Source: Streptomyces massasporeus (GTDB lineage Bacteria > Actinomycetota > Actinomycetes > Streptomycetales > Streptomycetaceae). From it: a stretch of DNA of 64,000 nucleotides. The stretch spans positions 1 through 64,000 of the forward strand of contig NZ_BMSE01000029.1 in NCBI RefSeq assembly GCF_014648995.1, written 5' to 3'. Under the pieces are notes generated by a model. It saw only the letters and a list, made by a program, of their open reading frames with translations. It ran no database searches and was not told the DNA's origin. The translations under genes were made by a program, and so were the position numbers. Within the stretch, counting starts at the first letter, position 1; each line of letters starts with the position of its first letter. Positions 59,686 to 64,000 of the stretch are shown piece after piece.

Positions 59686-61041
59686 GTGCGTAGGAAAAGA
59701 CGCTTAACCGCCGTAGCTCTCGCAGTCGGCTGCCTCACTGCGACGCTCACCGGCACCAGCGCCCAGGCCGCCGACAACGCGGACAGAGGCGAAGGACAGA
59801 TCGTGTGGCTGCGCTCCAGCAAACCCGTGGATCTGCCGCTGGGCACGGACTATCGCAAGGCCCTCACGAAGCAGCGCTCGGCCGTCTCAGCTGAAAGGCT
59901 GCAGACCAGCGAGACTCCGACACCCCCAGAGCCCTCCAGCGAAGCCAACGAGCAGAGGATCGCCCGGGAGAGTGGCGAGACGTATATCGCCGCGCCCGGT
60001 GAAGCTGCCGCGAAGAAGCGCATACGCGGTGCCGCAGCCCTCACGAAGGAACAGTGCCGGGCTATGGCCGACGCGCACGACGACGCCGGCAAGATCATCA
60101 ATCACTTCAGCTTCTGCCGCTGGGGCTACAACACCGCCGTCAAACTCAACGGTCAAGGCGGAGTCGAAGGCATGGTCCGCTTCCGCGAGACCGAGATCGG
60201 TACCGGCACAGGCGCTGGCCGGGACGCGACTATCGAAGTCCACACCGACCAGGTGGTGGCCTCCGGCAAGTTCAACGACACAGCCATGATGAGCTTCTAC
60301 GTCGCTCAGGCGGGCTGGCCATCAGCAAGCTCCTGCAAGGTGGCCGACGTCTCGTCCAACCCCTTCACCACCAGCGTTGGTGACTGGCGGGATGAGTACA
60401 TCGCCTACGGGCTGGTGTCCGACCGGGGAAGCGGAACAGGCCCGGACGACATCACGACCTGCGTGTACCAACACCAGTGGAAGGTCACCGGCGGGGGTGC
60501 CACCACCCCGTGGAGCCAGGGGCCCGAGAACGGGGTGCGCTTCGACTCCTCCAAATCGCTCGGCAGCAAGTACTACGACGCCGGAGTGATCTTCGACCGT
60601 GTCGTCCCGTCGTTCTTCTACGACCGGGCCAAGAGCGATACAGCAGGCGTCGCCAACCACATCTACGACGCGCTGTACAAGCCTCAGACCACCTACCCGA
60701 CGAAGGCCGGCAAGGTGATCCCCGGCGACATCTGGAATGGAAACTGGCGCCCCCTGCACCGGAACTGGACCAACTTCGACGCTGCTGCAGCCGAGGTTGC
60801 GCGCAAGAACCGGAACGCCAAGGACGCAGCGTGCCGGGGCCTGAACCGTCCCAGCGACAGTCACCAGTGCGACGAGTTCCCCTTCGCCTCCACCAAGGAA
60901 GGCGCCGGCCTGGGAGACGGCAACTTCTCCGTCCGCTACGTGCCAGGCGCCGAGAACAGCAAGGCGGGCAGCGAACTTGCCGACTGGTACGGCAGCGACC
61001 GAATCCTGCACAACAACGCGTACGGCATCTACGTGAAGTAG
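59686..61041 (+). CDS. Second secreted NucA/NucB-type nuclease (451 aa)
   Basis: GGGAGG lies nine bases before the GTG at 59686; a GTG at 59647 would add 13 residues. The signal peptide is VRRKRRLTAVALAVGCLTAT through SAQA. The C-terminal 70 residues hold PSDSHQCDEFPFASTKEGAG and ADWYGSDRILHNNAYGIYVK, the NucA/NucB core. The middle is a beta-rich domain similar in design to the protein at 40974. A TTA leucine codon at position 7 makes translation likely to depend on bldA tRNA, so expression may be tied to late growth. Confidence 0.8.
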   Translation: MRRKRRLTAVALAVGCLTATLTGTSAQAADNADRGEGQIVWLRSSKPVDLPLGTDYRKALTKQRSAVSAERLQTSETPTPPEPSSEANEQRIARESGETYIAAPGEAAAKKRIRGAAALTKEQCRAMADAHDDAGKIINHFSFCRWGYNTAVKLNGQGGVEGMVRFRETEIGTGTGAGRDATIEVHTDQVVASGKFNDTAMMSFYVAQAGWPSASSCKVADVSSNPFTTSVGDWRDEYIAYGLVSDRGSGTGPDDITTCVYQHQWKVTGGGATTPWSQGPENGVRFDSSKSLGSKYYDAGVIFDRVVPSFFYDRAKSDTAGVANHIYDALYKPQTTYPTKAGKVIPGDIWNGNWRPLHRNWTNFDAAAAEVARKNRNAKDAACRGLNRPSDSHQCDEFPFASTKEGAGLGDGNFSVRYVPGAENSKAGSELADWYGSDRILHNNAYGIYVK

Positions 61042-61102
61042 CCGGCATGCCGGAGGGGGAGCGGTCCACTGGACTGCTCCCCCTCAGGGCCGTGACAGTT
61101 GA

Positions 61103-61717
61103 TCAGCGCATATTCAGTGGGGGCTTCCCGTGCTTGCGGACAAGGTGGTCTCGTCGGCTCGCTCCCGCCGCAGGTAGCGGCGGCGACTGTGTTCCCCACG
61201 GGACGAAGGCGATCAAGTAGGTCTCGAACCCGTCGCGTGCTGGCCCCTCCTCACGCCGCGTAGCAGCATCGAACCGCTCACGAGAGTCCGCCCGGCCCTG
61301 TGACCACACCTGAGCTCGATAGACCTGAGCAGGAGCAAGATCCACAAAGGGGTCACCTGGATCAGCCCGCTGGCCAAAAACCTCAAGGCCATCAACCGCA
61401 GGACCCGAAGGGCCGTTCATCGTGTCCAACGCTGCCATACGGCCCCGGTAAACAGGCCGGTACTCCACAGAGGCAACACGGGTCCAGCTGGGTCCAGGCG
61501 CCTCGTCCTCGCGGTCGACGACAGCCAAGACCACCGGAGCAGCATGCTCCTGAACCCGTGAGGTCACGACGATCTGTCCAGGAACGACTATGACCGGTTC
61601 CCGGGCCTCGAGATCCAGCCTGTGATCCCTGCGCTCAAAGCCCGGCTCCCACAGTTCACCGACGGGAAAATAGCCGTGTTCGATGTTGACTGCGCCTACC
61701 CGGCTGATCTTTGGCAT
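61103..61717 (-). CDS. Unknown protein (204 aa)
   Basis: The ATG at 61717 begins PKISRVGAVNIEHGYFPVGE. The protein is beta-rich (PVIVVPGQIVVTSRVQEHAA; APVVLAVVDREDEAPG) with a basic C-terminal tail. No family or active site is recognised. It is convergent with the secreted nuclease and lies between the two DUF6207 copies. Confidence 0.5.
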   Translation of the reverse strand: MPKISRVGAVNIEHGYFPVGELWEPGFERRDHRLDLEAREPVIVVPGQIVVTSRVQEHAAPVVLAVVDREDEAPGPSWTRVASVEYRPVYRGRMAALDTMNGPSGPAVDGLEVFGQRADPGDPFVDLAPAQVYRAQVWSQGRADSRERFDAATRREEGPARDGFETYLIAFVPWGTQSPPLPAAGASRRDHLVRKHGKPPLNMR

Positions 61718-61790
61718 GCCCCAAGCCTGCCAACAAGGAGAACTGTCGCGCAGCAAGCCGGTCAGCCACTTCTGCGGCCCAGGCGTAGGG

Positions 61791-62000
61791 CTATGAGGTG
61801 AGGTCCTGGCGCACGTCCAGGTAGCAGCGCAGTCGTACCCCGGGCTCGCCGGGTTCCCGGGTCGTGCGGTCTGCCGGTGCGGTCGCCCACCGCCCCGCGA
61901 GCAGCTCCTGGATGGCGAGTGCGGTCTGGTCGTCGGCGGCTGCGACCTCGACCACGGCCAGGCCTGGTTGTGCCACGTGTGCTTCAGTGATCGGCCTCAT
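61791..62000 (-). CDS. DUF6207-family protein (69 aa)
   Basis: RPITEAHVAQPGLAVVEVAA, QTALAIQELLAGRWATAPAD and REPGEPGVRLRCYLDVRQDL match DUF6207, a small Streptomyces family of unknown role often found in accessory DNA. It is intact, unlike the copy at 59064-59264. Confidence 0.75.
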   Translation of the reverse strand: MRPITEAHVAQPGLAVVEVAAADDQTALAIQELLAGRWATAPADRTTREPGEPGVRLRCYLDVRQDLTS

Positions 62001-62103
62001 GCAGGAACTACGCGCGGTCGGCCGCTGAGGTTCTGTACCTGCGCCGTCTTCACCCGACCGAGTGGGGCTGCCTGTGCCTCCGGCCGGGGCGCGCGCGAGG
62101 GGG

Positions 62104-62304
62104 CTATGGGCTGGTCTTGGCGTAGCGCACGCTCGGACCCCACTTCTCCATGACTGGCGCCATGCACCACTGGCACAGCGGGGAGCCGCCGCGGCCGTAC
62201 TTGTGCGTCTTGCGCTGGCACCCGGAGCATGGGCCGACTAGATCGCCGGAGCAGATCAGCGCAGAGGGGTCAGGTTCGGTCACCGGCGGCGCGGGAGTCG
62301 TCAT
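62104..62304 (-). CDS. Small zinc-finger protein (66 aa)
   Basis: AGGAAA precedes the ATG. After a Pro/Thr-rich start come CSGDLVGPCSGCQRKTHKYG and SPLCQWCMAPVMEKWG, five Cys in a ribbon-like arrangement. Such small zinc proteins are frequent in actinobacterial plasmids. Function unknown. Confidence 0.6.
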   Translation of the reverse strand: MTTPAPPVTEPDPSALICSGDLVGPCSGCQRKTHKYGRGGSPLCQWCMAPVMEKWGPSVRYAKTSP

Positions 62305-62414
62305 CGTCGTTTCCTGTTCTGGGCGACCAGCACCGAGCGCCCTGCCCGCAGGATACGACCAGAATGACACGACTGTTCGATCATGCCGTCGTGTCTCACC
62401 TCGGCCTGGGCGAG

Positions 62415-62801
62415 TTACGACGGCGTGGCCATGAGAGGGACGTCCGTGGGGGAGAGGTCGGTGCGGGCGCGGTGGAAGCGTGCAGGGTGTCGCCACCGGC
62501 CGCCGGCATCACGGGCAACGTCGACGCCGACCTCGACCACCAGCCCGGGATGCACGAGCGTGACAGCAAGGGCCTCTCTCGTACCCCACCCGGCGGAGAA
62601 CGTCCAGCCCGACCAGGGGTGCCCGGGCCCGCCCGGGGCGAGCTGACCGGCGACCGCGGTGCCGGTGACTCGGGCGAGGGTGGTGGTGCGGCCGATGTAC
62701 TGCAGGCGTTGTTGGTCGTCGTAACGGCCGAGCAGCAGACTGCGCGGCGAGGCCAGACTGCCAGTGACCGCGCCGACGATCGCCTCAGTCGTCTCGCGCA
62801 C
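62415..62801 (-). pseudogene. C-terminal fragment of an ATP-dependent DNA ligase
   Basis: LLLGRYDDQQRLQYIGRTTT, HPWSGWTFSAGWGTREALAV and VVEVGVDVARDAGGRWRHPA followed by RFHRARTDLSPTDVPL are the OB-fold end of a LigC-type ATP-dependent ligase. The catalytic Lys domain is missing and the tail is altered. It is a remnant. Confidence 0.7.
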
Positions 62802-62938
62802 CTACTGGTGAAGATGCAGTATCTCAAGTCTGCGCAATGCACGCTGAGCGCAACTCGGATGGCACCACGCAGTGCAACCGGCTTAGTGCCTGTTCCAAAT
62901 CTCCGGTTCTGAGTAGCCTTGGCGCCTAGGCTGACCGT

Positions 62939-63250
62939 GTGTCCGAGGGCACCGGGCGGACCGGACAGCGGGTGTGCGAGGGCTGTGGTGAGCGGCTGAG
63001 GCCGGGAGCTCGGCCCGACGCGGTGTTCTGTTCTGCGGTGTGTCGTGCCAGGCAGTGGCGTCGGGGCCGCCGGCTGCGGAGGCGGGTGGCCGCCGAACTG
63101 GACGGCGACGGACTGGCGAAGTGTCCGGTCTGCGGGGCGACTTGGGTGGCGGGGGTGGACCGGCGGTCGAACGCCGTCTACTGCTCGCGGCGGTGTGTGA
63201 CGAGGGCCTGGCGGGCCCGGACGGATTCGTACGGCGAACGGTCACGGTGA
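62939..63250 (+). CDS. Double zinc-ribbon protein (103 aa)
   Basis: Two similar Cys units occur: VCEGCGERLRPGARPDAVFC with CSAVCRARQW, and KCPVCGATWVAGVDRRSNAV with YCSRRCVTRAW. Each ends in a basic helix, the build of small DNA- or RNA-binding zinc proteins. The GTG start has no clear ribosome site, so a short leader or leaderless start is possible. It precedes the DUF6192-type gene. Confidence 0.65.
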   Translation: MSEGTGRTGQRVCEGCGERLRPGARPDAVFCSAVCRARQWRRGRRLRRRVAAELDGDGLAKCPVCGATWVAGVDRRSNAVYCSRRCVTRAWRARTDSYGERSR

Positions 63251-63298
63251 CCGTTGGGCGAACACGTCCGGATCGCACTTCTGATCGGGTTCCGGTCA

Positions 63299-63327
63299 TT
63301 ACTGGTCAATCGTTGTGATCATAGGAT
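63299..63327 (+). promoter_or_regulatory. Candidate promoter for the right-end gene
   Basis: TTACTG (63299-63304) and TAGGAT (63322-63327) are 17 bp apart in an AT-richer gap and point towards the gene at 63415. Confidence 0.4.
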
Positions 63328-63414
63328 TTACGGTCCGACTCTCGGGTTCGAGAGGCGGGCCGTGTCTCGTCACGGTCAACGGCCGTGCCCGGCCTGCGGG
63401 TTGAGGTGAGAACC

Positions 63415-64000
63415 GTGCCCGAAGAGATCGAGATGACCGGTGACGGCGACAGGGTCGGCAGTGTCAGCGCGAGCCGGTACGCGCAGATCGTGGCCGAGCT
63501 GCGGAAGCTGGTGGAGACGGCCAGCCGTATCCAGTTCGCGATCGGCGATTACGCGCTGGAGGTCGAGCCGATGCGCGAGTACGGCGGCAGTGAGAAGAGC
63601 GAGCCGCCGTTCACGGTGAAGGAGTCGCTGTTCCGGCTGGCCGAGGACATCGGGGTGTCGTACTCGATGGTGAACCAGACGCGGTGGACGGCATCCCGCT
63701 GGCCCGAGGAGTTCCGGGTCGCGGGTGTCTCCTACACGGTCCACCGGATCCTGGCGGGGATCGCGGACGAGGAGGAGCGGTTCGAGGCGATCGGCACCCC
63801 GCCGGCGGGGAGGTCGCGGTGGACGCCGGACGAGGCGAACCGGCGGGCGGGCCGTCAGGTCGTCAAGCCCGTCACCCCGCAGGAGAAGGTCAGCGCGATC
63901 CACACGCTCGCGAAGGACGAGAAAGTCGCGGCGACGGTGACCGGCGACCTGCTGCGGCGCCCCGCCGTGGTCGCGCAGGTCAGGCCCGAGGACAAGGTGA
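63415..64000 (+). CDS. DUF6192-type plasmid protein, incomplete at the window end
   Basis: GAGGTGAG precedes the GTG at 63415. The 195 codons seen include SASRYAQIVAELRKLVETAS, IQFAIGDYALEVEPM, SLFRLAEDIGVSYSMVNQTR and SRWTPDEANRRAGRQVVKPV, the pattern of DUF6192 proteins, which occur in Streptomyces plasmids and look like DNA-binding proteins with an HTH. The C-terminus lies outside the window. Confidence 0.65.
   Translation, partial: MPEEIEMTGDGDRVGSVSASRYAQIVAELRKLVETASRIQFAIGDYALEVEPMREYGGSEKSEPPFTVKESLFRLAEDIGVSYSMVNQTRWTASRWPEEFRVAGVSYTVHRILAGIADEEERFEAIGTPPAGRSRWTPDEANRRAGRQVVKPVTPQEKVSAIHTLAKDEKVAATVTGDLLRRPAVVAQVRPEDKV

Noticed and set aside
1..64000. Chromosomal core or prophage origin of the window
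   Set aside because: No housekeeping genes, rRNA, or phage capsid, tail or terminase genes were seen; plasmid partition, transfer and replication genes dominate.
1..64000. Telomere of a linear plasmid inside the window
   Set aside because: No cluster of terminal palindromes or telomere-protein genes was recognised at either edge; the 48-bp palindrome at 50083 is internal and isolated.

Overview
The window is about 64 kb of high-GC actinobacterial DNA that reads as part of a large Streptomyces plasmid (probably linear) or plasmid-derived island. No ribosomal RNA, complete tRNA or core metabolic gene was seen. Streptomyces is suggested by GTG starts, the third-position GC pattern, two WhiB-like proteins, DUF5999, DUF6207 and DUF6192 relatives, an FtsK/TraB-type transfer ATPase, rare TTA leucine codons in accessory genes, and a plasmid-type parAB pair.

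Layout. (1) 1-5.2 kb, minus strand: a coupled block of a winged-helix replication-initiator candidate, a DUF721/DciA-like protein and a CoiA-like protein, behind a repeat- and palindrome-rich non-coding stretch at 4.74-5.15 kb that is the best origin candidate. (2) 5.2-10 kb: regulators, namely a GNAT enzyme, two XRE-TPR regulators, a small monooxygenase-fold protein and an HTH protein in a disturbed frame. (3) 10-37.2 kb, plus strand: a long transfer and maintenance region with a WhiB-like protein, a coiled-coil membrane protein containing a GTAC-dense DNA island, a low-complexity protein, the TraB-like ATPase, a GGDEF protein, two ASCH proteins, a second WhiB-like protein, an Lsr2-type DNA-binding protein and a class I aminoacyl-tRNA-synthetase-like protein. 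Strong hairpins separate many of its genes. (4) This region is interrupted by a 7.6-kb recombinase element (22.18-29.82 kb) that appears to split one transfer gene. It carries a three-gene tyrosine-recombinase module plus an MFS exporter, an ArsR/DUF5937 regulator with an obvious operator, and a dienelactone-hydrolase-like protein.

(5) 37.8-45.8 kb is accessory DNA: DUF1963 and DUF1330 proteins, a deoxyribosyltransferase-like protein, a secreted NucA/NucB nuclease, an IS630-like relic with a passenger gene, and an ECF sigma factor. (6) 45.8-53.7 kb is the partition region: parA-parB preceded by a dispersed array of palindromes (TGATTACG-N-CGTAATCA), with one further copy inside parA. (7) 53.7-63 kb is a decayed accessory zone with IS relics, an inverted-repeat-bounded hydrolase/methyltransferase segment, two more secreted nucleases, a duplicated DUF6207 locus and a DNA-ligase fragment. 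(8) The right end holds a zinc-ribbon protein and the start of a DUF6192-type protein that runs off the window.

The parts fit one replicon: an initiator plus helicase-loader-like protein for replication, ParAB with its own palindromic sites for inheritance, a TraB-type pump with plasmid membrane proteins for transfer, and regulators that could tune host development or silence the plasmid (WhiB-like, Lsr2-like, diguanylate cyclase, ECF sigma). Several genes carry single-base indels, some at homopolymers, so either sequencing error or decay must be considered. All names rest on reading the sequence, without database searches.
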